NCBI RefSeq assembly: GCF_007713685.1
Contig: NZ_VMRJ01000004.1
Span: forward strand, 531,700-595,699
DNA length: 64,000 bases
Direction: 5' to 3'
Source of the DNA: Hymenobacter setariae
GTDB lineage: Bacteria; Bacteroidota; Bacteroidia; Cytophagales; Hymenobacteraceae
Shown here: piece after piece, positions 16,803 through 23,982 of the stretch
Numbering within the stretch: position 1 is the stretch's first letter
How the letters are laid out: each line of letters starts with the position of its first letter
Position numbers and translations under genes: made by a program
The notes under the pieces: model-generated
Told to the model about the DNA's origin: nothing
What the model saw: the letters and a program-made list of their open reading frames with translations, nothing else
Databases searched by the model: none

Positions 16803-16988
16803 CTAGCCCTTCTTCTTAACGAGCATGTAAATCACACCTATAGCCACCATAAAGTAGAAAATCACCTTAATAGCTATCCCAATAATCATGAACCATGTGT
16901 CCATAATATGCCCTACTTCACTTGCATAGGCCAAACTTGGGAGTCCAAGTAGAAGCAGTATGAGCCACACACTTACACGGTCTTTCAT
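16803..16988 (-). CDS. Small exported membrane protein, 61 aa
   Basis: Signal peptide VWLILLLLGLPSLAYA (about residues 7-22), a short acidic stretch (SEVGHIMDTW), one membrane helix (FMIIGIAIKVIFYFMVAIGV) and a KKK end. It ends with two successive TAG codons. The overall pattern fits an inner-membrane peptide with its mature N-terminus in the periplasm. No family was recognised. It follows the 109-aa gene on the same strand by 38 bp, consistent with an operon. Confidence 0.55.
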   Translation of the reverse strand: MKDRVSVWLILLLLGLPSLAYASEVGHIMDTWFMIIGIAIKVIFYFMVAIGVIYMLVKKKG

Positions 16989-17026
16989 GCCACTAAACTA
17001 CCGCTGCGGACCGCCTCTCGAGTAGA

Positions 17027-17356
17027 TTATGGCTTGGTAATAGGTTTACCAAGTATTAGAGTAGATTCTGCCCAATAGGCATTGTTACTCACCCCTGGAA
17101 TAACCCCCTGTAATACGTATCCTTGAGTATACAATTTGGAAAGCACAGTGTAGTAACTCGATGCAGCCTTTTGCTCCTTCTTCAGTGCGACCTCTATTTC
17201 TTCGGGCTGCTGTTGCCCGCGCGCAATCGAGAAACGAAGACTGTTTGAATGTTCCAGTACACGTACTACTATCACGTCCGGCGCAGCAGTCTGCGCCATC
17301 ACCGGCTGCGAGGCCAATACCATCAGGCAGGCCCCCAAGAATAAGGGTTTTTTCAT
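17027..17356 (-). CDS. Exported hypothetical protein, 109 aa (paralog of 17412-17762)
   Basis: Signal peptide with cleavage after SQPVMAQ. The mature part has a strand (VIVVRVLEHSNSLRFSIARG), the motif QQQPEEIEV, a helix around SYYTVLSKLYTQGYVLQGVI and a final strand. It aligns along its whole length with the neighbouring 116-aa protein (shared SQPVMAQT, PEEIE, LSKLY-QGY, and I-PG). The pair therefore arose by tandem duplication. Both look like small periplasmic proteins. Function is unknown. Confidence 0.65.
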   Translation of the reverse strand: MKKPLFLGACLMVLASQPVMAQTAAPDVIVVRVLEHSNSLRFSIARGQQQPEEIEVALKKEQKAASSYYTVLSKLYTQGYVLQGVIPGVSNNAYWAESTLILGKPITKP

Positions 17357-17411
17357 GGCTGTAAAGTAATGCTGCGCACTGCCCCGAGTTCTGTGTTATC
17401 CAGCCCACCTC

Positions 17412-17762
17412 CTACTTGCTAGTAGTTCGTGTGAAGACTAGTGTCGTGTTAACGGTGCCACCATCGGTATAGGCTGCTCCCGGGATAGTAGTCTGCACTT
17501 GGTAGCCTTGTTGGTAGAGTTTGCTCAACGCCTCTAGGTAGCCTTTGGAGGCCCGCTCCCATTTCTTGCCGATACGACTATCCCAATCAAACTCTATTTC
17601 CTCGGGCTCTTGTCCCTTCCGCTCCACAGTTAAGTGAGTGCAGCCACTACGCTCCGCCACCCGCACTATAATAACATCTATTCCGACCGTCTGCGCCATC
17701 ACTGGCTGCGAAGACAACGCCACTAAGCACGCCCCTGAGAGAAAGAGTTTTTTCATATCCAC
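17412..17762 (-). CDS. Exported hypothetical protein, 116 aa
   Basis: Signal peptide MDMKKLFLSGACLVALSSQP ending VMAQ (start at 17762 or two codons later). Mature part: VGIDVIIVRVAERSGCTHLT, the QEPEEIEFDWDSR segment, then YLEALSKLYQQGYQVQTTIP. It is a tandem paralog of the 109-aa protein that follows 55 bp downstream. The Glu-rich PEEIE motif and KLY-QGY helix are conserved between the two, so they are probably structural or functional. It appears to be the first gene of the small-protein series. Confidence 0.65.
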   Translation of the reverse strand: MDMKKLFLSGACLVALSSQPVMAQTVGIDVIIVRVAERSGCTHLTVERKGQEPEEIEFDWDSRIGKKWERASKGYLEALSKLYQQGYQVQTTIPGAAYTDGGTVNTTLVFTRTTSK

Positions 17763-17838
17763 GAATATACCCCAGCTCCTAAGCCCTACCCCGCTACCAC
17801 GCCCGCTAAATTCTTATGAGTAACAGTCTCTGCCATAA

Positions 17839-18379
17839 TATTTGGTGGCAGCTTTGATTTGGAAGGGTTTAGTCCCCAAGCGCCAAGCCTTGCAAGATTT
17901 CAGCAAGCAACTGCGCACCTATTCGATAGAGTCAAAGAATGTCCAAGTCTCGACGCCCTTCCTAAAAGATGGGGCTGCAACGTTAGGCAACATCCTCTAG
18001 GATGCTACTAGCAAAGTAGCTTTTGCTGAGGCAGGTATTGACACACTTTTTACCTTCAGCTTCGCTGGCATCATTGACGTTTTATCTGATTTTGTCGAAA
18101 AAAGGTCGGCTTCTTATTACTGTCGGCATTGCTGGTTTAGCTATACTTAGCCTTCAAGCTGTTGGGGCTGCCGTGTTAACGGGTGGTATTGGCTTGCTGG
18201 CGGCGGGCGCGGCGGTTATTAGCGCGAGTGCCAGTTCAAGCAATAGCAGTCTACAAACCCTACTGCCAGCAATTACGGCTAGAAGAGTGCGCAAGCCACC
18301 GCTAAAGTTTTAGTTACGTGATGCTACGCTGGTTGACACACTACAGCAGGCTGAGTATCGTTCTCACGTCTCAGGTTAA
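17839..18379 (+). pseudogene. Decayed gene fragment, family unknown
   Basis: A protein-like plus-strand reading begins LVAALIWKGLVPKRQALQDF at 17842 and reaches a TAG at 17998-18000. It continues in phase (VAFAEAGIDTLFTFSFAGII) to about 18110. It then needs a shift into the next frame, giving a hydrophobic stretch (ITVGIAGLAILSLQAVGAAV) up to a TAG at 18311-18313, and again protein-like sequence to a TAA at 18377-18379. Two in-frame stops and one frameshift suggest a dead membrane-protein gene. The reconstruction is by eye and uncertain. Confidence 0.35.
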
Positions 18380-18447
18380 GACTACGCCCGCCTACCAGCG
18401 GGAATTTTGCGTAAGTGGATACGTAATTAAATAACGTAAGCACCCCT

Positions 18448-18603
18448 ATGAAAGCTGTATTCCTCTTACTGCTGCTGGCTAGTTGCTCTATGCAGCACCA
18501 AACTGAATCTACGAAGCATCAACAACGAGTCAATCAGCGCGGCCGGGACCGGCACCTTCATCACGACCAGAAGATTCAGAAGCGAAACTTCTTTAACATG
18601 TAG
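18448..18603 (+). CDS. Small lipoprotein, 51 aa
   Basis: ATG at 18448, TAG at 18601-18603. The N-terminus MKAVFLLLLLASCSMQ is a compact lipoprotein signal with lipobox LASC and a lipid-bearing Cys at residue 13. The mature peptide is polar and basic, rich in His, Gln and Arg (HQQRVNQRGRDRHLHHDQ). A strong terminator starts immediately after the stop codon, which supports a real transcription unit. It is entericidin-like in size only; no homology is claimed. Confidence 0.6.
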   Translation: MKAVFLLLLLASCSMQHQTESTKHQQRVNQRGRDRHLHHDQKIQKRNFFNM

Positions 18604-18639
18604 TGCCGAAGGTCCCGTCCACCAGCGGGGCCTTCGGCA
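18604..18639 (+). terminator. Terminator of the small lipoprotein gene
   Basis: 14-base arms (18604-18617 and 18626-18639) with one G-T pair and an 8-base loop, starting directly after the stop codon. No T-run follows (CCCCCC follows instead), so efficiency is uncertain. Confidence 0.55.
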
Positions 18640-18728
18640 TCCCCCCTAGGTCCGGCCGGAACTTCGGGCATGGCTTGCATATTGTTATGCCTCGCGATTC
18701 TTTCTAACGCTCTTGGCAGGGGTTTACC

Positions 18729-18899
18729 TTACCAAGTCATTGTGGTGCGGTCATTCAGCAACTTAATCATAACGCGGCGCGCAGCCTCGGCGCCCCGTTC
18801 TTTGCTAAGTACTAGCACCTATTGCTCCTCGCCGTCGTAGCTACCTGTGGCACCGATATGAGTGTGGGTTTCAGTAGCAGTATTCGTCACAATCTGGGG
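18729..18899 (-). pseudogene. Decayed minus-strand coding fragment
   Basis: The minus-strand frame ending at TAA 18729-18731 reads QIVTNTATETHTHIGATGSY, then reaches an internal TAG at 18829-18831. It continues in the same frame as VLVLSKERGAEAARRVMIKL to the end. Both halves look like coding sequence, so a nonsense mutation in an older gene is likely. The start is missing because the terminator and tRNA genes lie upstream. The family is not recognised. Confidence 0.3.
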
Positions 18900-18912
18900 G
18901 CGAACAACAAAA

Positions 18913-18931
18913 AAGCCCCTTAGCGGGGCTT
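18913..18931 (-). terminator. Terminator of the tRNA-Pro/tRNA-Arg transcript
   Basis: AAGCCCC (18913-18919) pairs with GGGGCTT (18925-18931) over a 5-base loop. On the minus strand a run of T follows. It lies 16 bases past the tRNA-Arg 3' end. Confidence 0.75.
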
Positions 18932-18946
18932 CATGTGGGGTTTTCG

Positions 18947-19020
18947 TGGCCCCAATTGGATTCGAACCAATGACCGGCTGCTTAGAAGGCAGCTGCTCTA
19001 TCCAGCTGAGCTATGGGGTC
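18947..19020 (-). tRNA. tRNA-Arg (anticodon TCT)
   Basis: 74 nt. All arms can be drawn: D arm GCTC/GAGC, anticodon stem GCTGC/GCAGC around loop CTTCTAA (anticodon TCT, reading AGA), T arm ATTGG/CCAAT with TTCGAAT. The CCA end is not encoded. The acceptor stem GACCCCA/TGGGGCC has an A-C mismatch at the second pair, where an A-T pair is expected. It would decode AGA, a rare codon in GC-rich genomes. Confidence 0.9.
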
Positions 19021-19035
19021 AAATCCATTAAAAAG

Positions 19036-19109
19036 TCGGGGTGGCAGGATTCGAACCTACGACCTCCTGGTCCCAAACCAGGCGCGATACCGGGCTACGC
19101 TACACCCCG
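19036..19109 (-). tRNA. tRNA-Pro (anticodon TGG)
   Basis: 74 nt. Acceptor CGGGGTG/CACCCCG is perfect; D arm GCGT/GCGC; anticodon stem CCTGG/CCAGG around TTTGGGA (anticodon TGG, reading CCA/CCG); T arm GTAGG/CCTGC with TTCGAAT. Discriminator A, CCA not encoded. It is 15 bp upstream of tRNA-Arg on the same strand, so both come from one transcript. Confidence 0.93.
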
Positions 19110-19253
19110 AAAAAATAACCTAGGAGTCAACATACTGAACACTACAAGCCAACTTACGGCGGGTTGCAATCTTCACTATTCGATTCGCTAGTAAAGCACT
19201 TTAACAGAAGGCGGTATCAAGTCCTTCGTTGTTTGTAATCCGTTTGATTGGTG

Positions 19254-19281
19254 CAAAGGTACACTCACTAGTCCCTTCCAA
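19254..19281 (-). promoter_or_regulatory. Predicted promoter of the tRNA pair
   Basis: On the minus strand TACCTTTG (19261-19254) matches TAnnTTTG exactly, with TTG at 19281-19279 giving a 17-base spacer (a second TTG gives 21). Transcription would begin near 19247, leaving a leader of about 140 bases before tRNA-Pro. Confidence 0.6.
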
Positions 19282-19373
19282 CCAAATTGGAAAGCAATAC
19301 AATGCTAGCAACCATTCATTTTTCATTACCTGCTAGTAAGAGTAGCACGTAGGAGCCGGGCCATTACTACCTT

Positions 19374-19544
19374 CTACTCAAGGTCTTCTAAAAAGACCAT
19401 GCGCCAGCCGGCTCCACGCCAGCCAGTCAATATAAATGTTTGGTTCACTTGCGAACTTTCTACCTGGCCGGCACCTGCTACGGGCAGCACGTGCGGCAGC
19501 CATAAGTCTAGCAGCTGTTCTTGATTTTTAAGCTCACTCATCAT
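19374..19544 (-). CDS. Hypothetical small protein, 56 aa
   Basis: ATG-ATG at 19544-19539, TAG at 19374-19376. The peptide contains NQEQLLDLWLPHVLPVAGAG and ends with TGWRGAGWRMVFLEDLE. It is rich in Trp and Gly, soluble, and has no signal peptide. The composition looks coding, but I recognise no family. It stands alone between the tRNA pair and the histidine kinase, divergent from the kinase. Confidence 0.45.
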   Translation of the reverse strand: MMSELKNQEQLLDLWLPHVLPVAGAGQVESSQVNQTFILTGWRGAGWRMVFLEDLE

Positions 19545-19858
19545 ATCGCTTTGTTGATTAGACCCTTTAACTCCATTTATCGAGCAAAGTTCATAAAAAA
19601 TTCATAATTTAATTTCTAGTTTGTTTGATACCCTACGTTAGCGGCGGCATGATGGTAGGTAAATAGTCCCCTTGGTGGTCACTATGCTCAAAACAATGCG
19701 GCTGCGGCACCCCTTGTAGCTTTCAGCTGCGCTCTAGGTAGCTGCGCAATCTACTGCTTGACTTGTCTAGTAACTATTAGTCAATATATTGCTTGTTTCA
19801 TACGCACTGCAGCGCTCCATAACATAACCTATTTGGCACTACCTTCCGCCGCCTTTTA
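19545..19858. other. 314-bp gap between divergent genes
   Basis: AT-rich near 19560-19620, presumably promoter DNA for the 56-aa gene (minus) and the histidine kinase (plus). No strong TAnnTTTG match, repeat or RNA signature was found. Confidence 0.4.
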
Positions 19859-21715
19859 GTGTCCTACTCTATGCTTAAAGAGTTTATAGCTACGCCAGTC
19901 TTACCTAAGCAAACGCCCAATGCCCTGCTTGAGTCAGAAGCTACGCTCCGCACGTTTGTTAACCTCGTGCCCGACCTGCTGTGGCGCAATGATGCCCAAG
20001 GCAGCGCCACGTGGCACAACCAGCGCTGGCTCGACTACACGGGCCAAACGCCCGCTGAAGCTGTGGGCGATGGCTGGCTGCTGGTAGTGCACCCCGACGA
20101 CAAAGCGCAGGCCCAGGCCAATTTTCAGGCAGCGCTGGCAGCTGGCCGGCTACTAAGGCAAGAGCACCGTCTGCGCAATGCGAGCGGCGAGTACCGCTGG
20201 TTTCAGATACGAGCCGAGCCCGTACTCGACGAGTATGGGCGTATCAGCGAGTGGTTTGGGGCGGCCACTGACATCCATGAGTGCAAAACCCCTGGATTAG
20301 CACTTCAGGCCAGCCGTGACTTATTGCAATCTGCTTTCGATACCAGTCTGGTAGCCATGTCGGTATTGGAGGCAGTGCGCGACGAAAGTGGTGCGCTGCA
20401 AGATTTTACTATCCGCCTAACTAACAAGGAACTGGAGCGGCAAACGGGGCGCACTGACCTAATAGGCAAGCTCTACGCTACCGAATACCCGGGCATTCGG
20501 CAGGCTGGCCTGTTTGACCTTATGCAACAGGCCCTAGAGAGCGGCAAGCCAACTGGCATGGAGCTGTACTACGGCTACGAAGGCTTGAATAACTGGTTTT
20601 CGTGTCAGTTTGTGAAGCTAGGCGATGGACTACTGGCCACCAACCTAGACATAACCGAGCGCAAGCTGGCCGAACAGGAGCATGCGCTAAACTTGCGCCT
20701 GCTGGAGCAGGCCGAGCGAGTGGCCGAAATGGGCAGCTGGGACTATGAGCTTACCACTAACACCTTTCGCTGGTCGGAAGGTATGTACAGCCTGTTCGGA
20801 CTGGCGCCGGGCACGCCGGTATCGCCTCAAGTCTACCTCAATTTTGTGGTGCCCGAAGACCGGTATATTGCTGAGTGCCTTGTGAGCCACTTGGAGGCGG
20901 GCTCAGCGGGTTTCGAAAAAACACTGCGCATTCGGGTAGGCAAATACCTTAAGACGCTAAGCCTACGAGCTGTGATGGTTTATGATGACCAGGGCAAGCC
21001 CGTGCGGATGCTGGGTGTAGACATGGACATCAGCAAGCTAAAGCAGCTTGAAGCCGATAATTTGCGCTTGCGCCTAGGCCAGCAGCAAGAGCGTATTACG
21101 GCCGTACTGGAAGCTCAGGAAGAAGAGCGACGCCGCATTGCCGAGAGCCTGCACAATGGGCTCTGCCAGCTGCTTTACGCCACTAAGCTGCAGCTCGACC
21201 GCCTCCACCCTACCCCCACACAGCCAGCGCGCGCCGAGGCCAGTAACTTATTAGCTGAAGCCATAAGGCAGGCACGTACCATCTCGCACGAGCTTACCCC
21301 GGGCATCATTGCGGAGTTTGGCTTGCATGCTGCGCTAAGCGACATCTGCCAAAACCTCAGCAGCCCAGCCCTACGCTGGCAGTGCGTGGTGCACCTCGAT
21401 GAGGCCCATCCGGTGCCGCAGCTATTGCAAGTGGCAATCTACCGCTTGGCGCAAGAGCTAGCTCAAAATGTAGCCAAGCACGCGCAGGCTAACCACGCTA
21501 CCCTCGAAGTAGACGTGTTACCCGGCTGGGCCGTGCTACGGGTCGAAGACGATGGGCTTGGCTTCGAAGTAGGCACGGCCACCCCCGGCATTGGACTTAA
21601 AACGCTACGCGACCGGGTGGCGCTGCTTGATGGACTCGTATACATTGATACCGACCTAGGGCGCGGCAGCCAGGTGCAAGTGCGCTTGCCCCTACCTGTT
21701 TCACTGCTTGCTTAG
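19859..21715 (+). CDS. Soluble PAS-domain sensor histidine kinase (HisKA_3 type)
   Basis: 618 aa. Three PAS/PAC-like modules: about 25-145 (LVPDLLWRNDAQGSATWHNQ; RWFQIRAEPVLDEYGRISEW), 155-275 (ending LLATNLDITERK) and 285-400 (ending MLGVDMDISK). A coiled linker leads to the dimerisation box EEERRRIAESLHNGLCQLLY with His432 as the probable phospho-acceptor. The C-terminal HATPase has N and G boxes (AQNVAKHAQANHA, VEDDGLGFEV, GIGLKTLRDRVALL). No membrane segment is seen, so it senses a cytoplasmic signal. The start is GTG at 19859; ATG at 19871 is a good alternative. No response regulator is adjacent, so it may be an orphan. Confidence 0.88.
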   Translation: MSYSMLKEFIATPVLPKQTPNALLESEATLRTFVNLVPDLLWRNDAQGSATWHNQRWLDYTGQTPAEAVGDGWLLVVHPDDKAQAQANFQAALAAGRLLRQEHRLRNASGEYRWFQIRAEPVLDEYGRISEWFGAATDIHECKTPGLALQASRDLLQSAFDTSLVAMSVLEAVRDESGALQDFTIRLTNKELERQTGRTDLIGKLYATEYPGIRQAGLFDLMQQALESGKPTGMELYYGYEGLNNWFSCQFVKLGDGLLATNLDITERKLAEQEHALNLRLLEQAERVAEMGSWDYELTTNTFRWSEGMYSLFGLAPGTPVSPQVYLNFVVPEDRYIAECLVSHLEAGSAGFEKTLRIRVGKYLKTLSLRAVMVYDDQGKPVRMLGVDMDISKLKQLEADNLRLRLGQQQERITAVLEAQEEERRRIAESLHNGLCQLLYATKLQLDRLHPTPTQPARAEASNLLAEAIRQARTISHELTPGIIAEFGLHAALSDICQNLSSPALRWQCVVHLDEAHPVPQLLQVAIYRLAQELAQNVAKHAQANHATLEVDVLPGWAVLRVEDDGLGFEVGTATPGIGLKTLRDRVALLDGLVYIDTDLGRGSQVQVRLPLPVSLLA

Positions 21716-21837
21716 GCCGGCATCATAAGCTTCGAGCACGACAGCCAAACAGAATGCTCAAAGCGCTGGCAACATACTCCTTATGGCTTAAAATCAGTCT
21801 AGGCTTTAGTAATAAACATGCTGCTTAGAACCTAGGA

Positions 21838-22326
21838 CTATTCCACGCGGGGGAGTAAATACCGCTTGCTATCCAGCGTGACAAAGCCACTAGCCAAGTA
21901 ATTGCCTAGGTGACGTGGCAACTTGTCTTGCGTACCGGGCAACGGCCGTGTAATAACCAACCATATGGTGTGGCTATTGAGTAGTTCCTGCCTCATCAAT
22001 ATCCTTCCATTTAAGGTAACCTGCCGATACTGCTGCACACGTCCGTTGCGCCGATAGCGGGTAACCTGCCGCCATTGAATGAGCCGCTTTTCTAGTGGAT
22101 AAGAAGGCGTAGATAGCATTTGCCCCCACACGACAACGCGACGCTTGCCCCGCGTTACCGCGTTGGTTTGATATGGAGCACTGGCTTGCTGCACAAAGTG
22201 TAGCAAGTGGTCGGCTTCGTGCAGCAACGTGTCGCGGGCGGCAATGGCTTGCTGCGGGTCAGTAATTTGCTGGGCCTGGGCCGCGGTGATACTAAGCAGG
22301 CAAATAGAAAGGATAAGAAGCTTCAT
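21838..22326 (-). CDS. Exported hypothetical protein, 162 aa
   Basis: Signal peptide MKLLILSICLLSITAAQAQQ. The mature protein is basic with a helical start (AIAARDTLLHEADHLLHFVQ) and alternating strands (RRVVVWGQMLSTP, RRNGRVQQYRQVTLNGRILM). It probably resides in the periplasm. No catalytic motif or family was recognised. It is a single-gene unit lying between the kinase gene and tRNA-Ser. Confidence 0.6.
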   Translation of the reverse strand: MKLLILSICLLSITAAQAQQITDPQQAIAARDTLLHEADHLLHFVQQASAPYQTNAVTRGKRRVVVWGQMLSTPSYPLEKRLIQWRQVTRYRRNGRVQQYRQVTLNGRILMRQELLNSHTIWLVITRPLPGTQDKLPRHLGNYLASGFVTLDSKRYLLPRVE

Positions 22327-22580
22327 GCCGGCTAAGATAGATGGTCTCCTTGCCTGGGTCTGTCAGGTGCATGGCAAGAACTTCATAAACCTATAGTGGC
22401 CGTTTTCCCTTCGCAATGGCTATGGTACCGCCGCGATGCTCTAGGTACTACTGATAAGAATAGACCACGCGGAAGCCCAACCAGCCATTGCTTACGACAG
22501 CAGCTTCGCCGATGAGCATACAAGTTGCAATGGCATATCTTTCTATTAGGCTCAGCACCTAGGCGGATGCAAAACACAAA

Positions 22581-22611
22581 AAAGGCCCCTAGCATGATGC
22601 TAGGAGCCTTT
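22581..22611 (-). terminator. Terminator of tRNA-Ser
   Basis: 14-base arms (22581-22594 and 22598-22611) with one mismatch. A T-rich run follows on the minus strand. It begins 3 bases after the tRNA 3' end. Confidence 0.75.
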
Positions 22612-22614
22612 ATG

Positions 22615-22702
22615 CGGAGAAGGGGGGATTCGAACCCCCGGTAACCTTTAGAGCTACGGCAGTTTAGCAAACTACTGGTTTCAGCCACTCACCCACTTCT
22701 CC
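22615..22702 (-). tRNA. tRNA-Ser (anticodon GCT)
   Basis: 88 nt with the long variable arm of class II tRNAs. Acceptor GGAGAAG/CTTCTCC is perfect and the discriminator is G, as usual for serine. Anticodon stem CAGTAG-type helix around TTGCTAA (anticodon GCT, reading AGC/AGT); T arm CGGGGGTTCGAATCCCCC. CCA is not encoded. Confidence 0.92.
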
Positions 22703-22743
22703 GTAGAAGTGGCTTGCTAGTGTCTTAGCGACCTTAGCGGGTG

Positions 22744-22777
22744 CAAAGATAGGACAGCTCGGCAAAATTTGTGACAA
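22744..22777 (-). promoter_or_regulatory. Predicted promoter of tRNA-Ser
   Basis: TATCTTTG on the minus strand (22751-22744) fits TAnnTTTG, with TTG at 22777-22775 (23-base spacer, slightly long). Transcription would begin about 35 bases before the tRNA. Confidence 0.5.
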
Positions 22778-22980
22778 ATTCAGAACTTTCTATTGCCATT
22801 TTTTTGCGCAGCCTTCGTTTAGGGTTGGTTACGCGCTAATTAAGTTTTGAAAAATCCTTTTGCTAGCTAGCCACTCACGCCCGCCTCAACGGGCACTGCG
22901 GGCTACTAGCCCTAGCTTTGCCTGCTATTTACAGGCTTCGGTCTCGTGTTTCTCTTCTACTATATCCCATTCCCGCCCCT

Positions 22981-23982
22981 ATGCTAACTTGGGCCTACCC
23001 TGATTTTGCGTCGGCGGCGTTGGGCCTAGGATTACTAGGGCTGCTCTTGGCCTTGCAATGGCAACGCACAGCGCGCTTGGGGCGCCGGTTGGGCCAGGGC
23101 GTTGGCCGCCTAGGGTGGAAGCTACCGTTGCGGATAGTAATAGGAGCCCTATTACTGCTGGCATGGCTGGGGCCAGCCCTAGGGGTGCGCCAGCAAGCCG
23201 TGCGCACCAGTGGGCTCGACCTATGGCTGCTGGTCGATGTATCGCACTCGATGGACGCGGCCGATGTAGCGCCGACTCGGCTGCTACGCACGCAGGCCGC
23301 CCTCACCGAGCTGGCCACCGCATTCCCCGCCGACCGGCTAGGGCTAATTGTCTTTGGGCCAGAAGCTACTGTGCAGTGCCCGCTTACCTACGACCAGCCT
23401 GCCCTGCAGCTGTTTCTTAATACACTCAGCACCCGCCTACTACCTCCTGGGCCTACTACCCTGCGCGCACCACTCGACCTGCTGCTCTCGCGCCTAGGGC
23501 CCGCCGAGGGTGCTCCTGCGACTGGTGGTGCTCCGCCCCGAGCTACCGCGGCCGTGATTATCAGCGATGGCGAAGACTTTGGCGAAAACCTGGAGCCCGT
23601 GCTTCGCACGTTGGCCCGCACCGGGGCTCGCGTCTACGCCGTGGGGGTAGGCACGGCCGCAGGGGCCCCGGTACCAGCGCCAGGGGGCAAAGTAGCCCTT
23701 CGTGATGCCCAAGGCCGCCCCGTAACTAGCCGGCTACGAGAGGCTCCCTTGCTACAAGTAGCGGCTCAAACCGGCGGCCAATACGTGCCGCTGAATGACC
23801 GCGAAAACGGCTTGCCTACACTGCTTACTAGCCTACGCACCATTCCGCCGGCTAGCAGTGCCCAAACCAATCGGCTCGTGGCGGTGGCCAATAATCGCTA
23901 CCGTTACCCCCTAGGTCTGGCCCTGGCTTTATTGCTGCTTGATAGCCTTCTAACAGTACGCGTACTGCGCCCTGACCAATGA
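22981..23982 (+). CDS. BatB-like von Willebrand factor A membrane protein
   Basis: 333 aa from the ATG at 22981; the frame is open further upstream but lacks a start of quality. Two N-terminal membrane helices (about 10-26 and 52-66), then a VWA domain with a complete MIDAS start (LLVDVSHSMDAADVAPTRLL, DxSxS) and ISDGEDFGENLEP, and a final helix (LGLALALLLLDSLL). This is the Bat (Bacteroides aerotolerance) layout. The next gene overlaps it by 4 bp and encodes a TPR protein, as in BatB-BatC operons. The wider operon (MoxR, BatA) is not here. A TAGCTTTG box at 22913-22920 may be its -7 element. Confidence 0.82.
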   Translation: MLTWAYPDFASAALGLGLLGLLLALQWQRTARLGRRLGQGVGRLGWKLPLRIVIGALLLLAWLGPALGVRQQAVRTSGLDLWLLVDVSHSMDAADVAPTRLLRTQAALTELATAFPADRLGLIVFGPEATVQCPLTYDQPALQLFLNTLSTRLLPPGPTTLRAPLDLLLSRLGPAEGAPATGGAPPRATAAVIISDGEDFGENLEPVLRTLARTGARVYAVGVGTAAGAPVPAPGGKVALRDAQGRPVTSRLREAPLLQVAAQTGGQYVPLNDRENGLPTLLTSLRTIPPASSAQTNRLVAVANNRYRYPLGLALALLLLDSLLTVRVLRPDQ

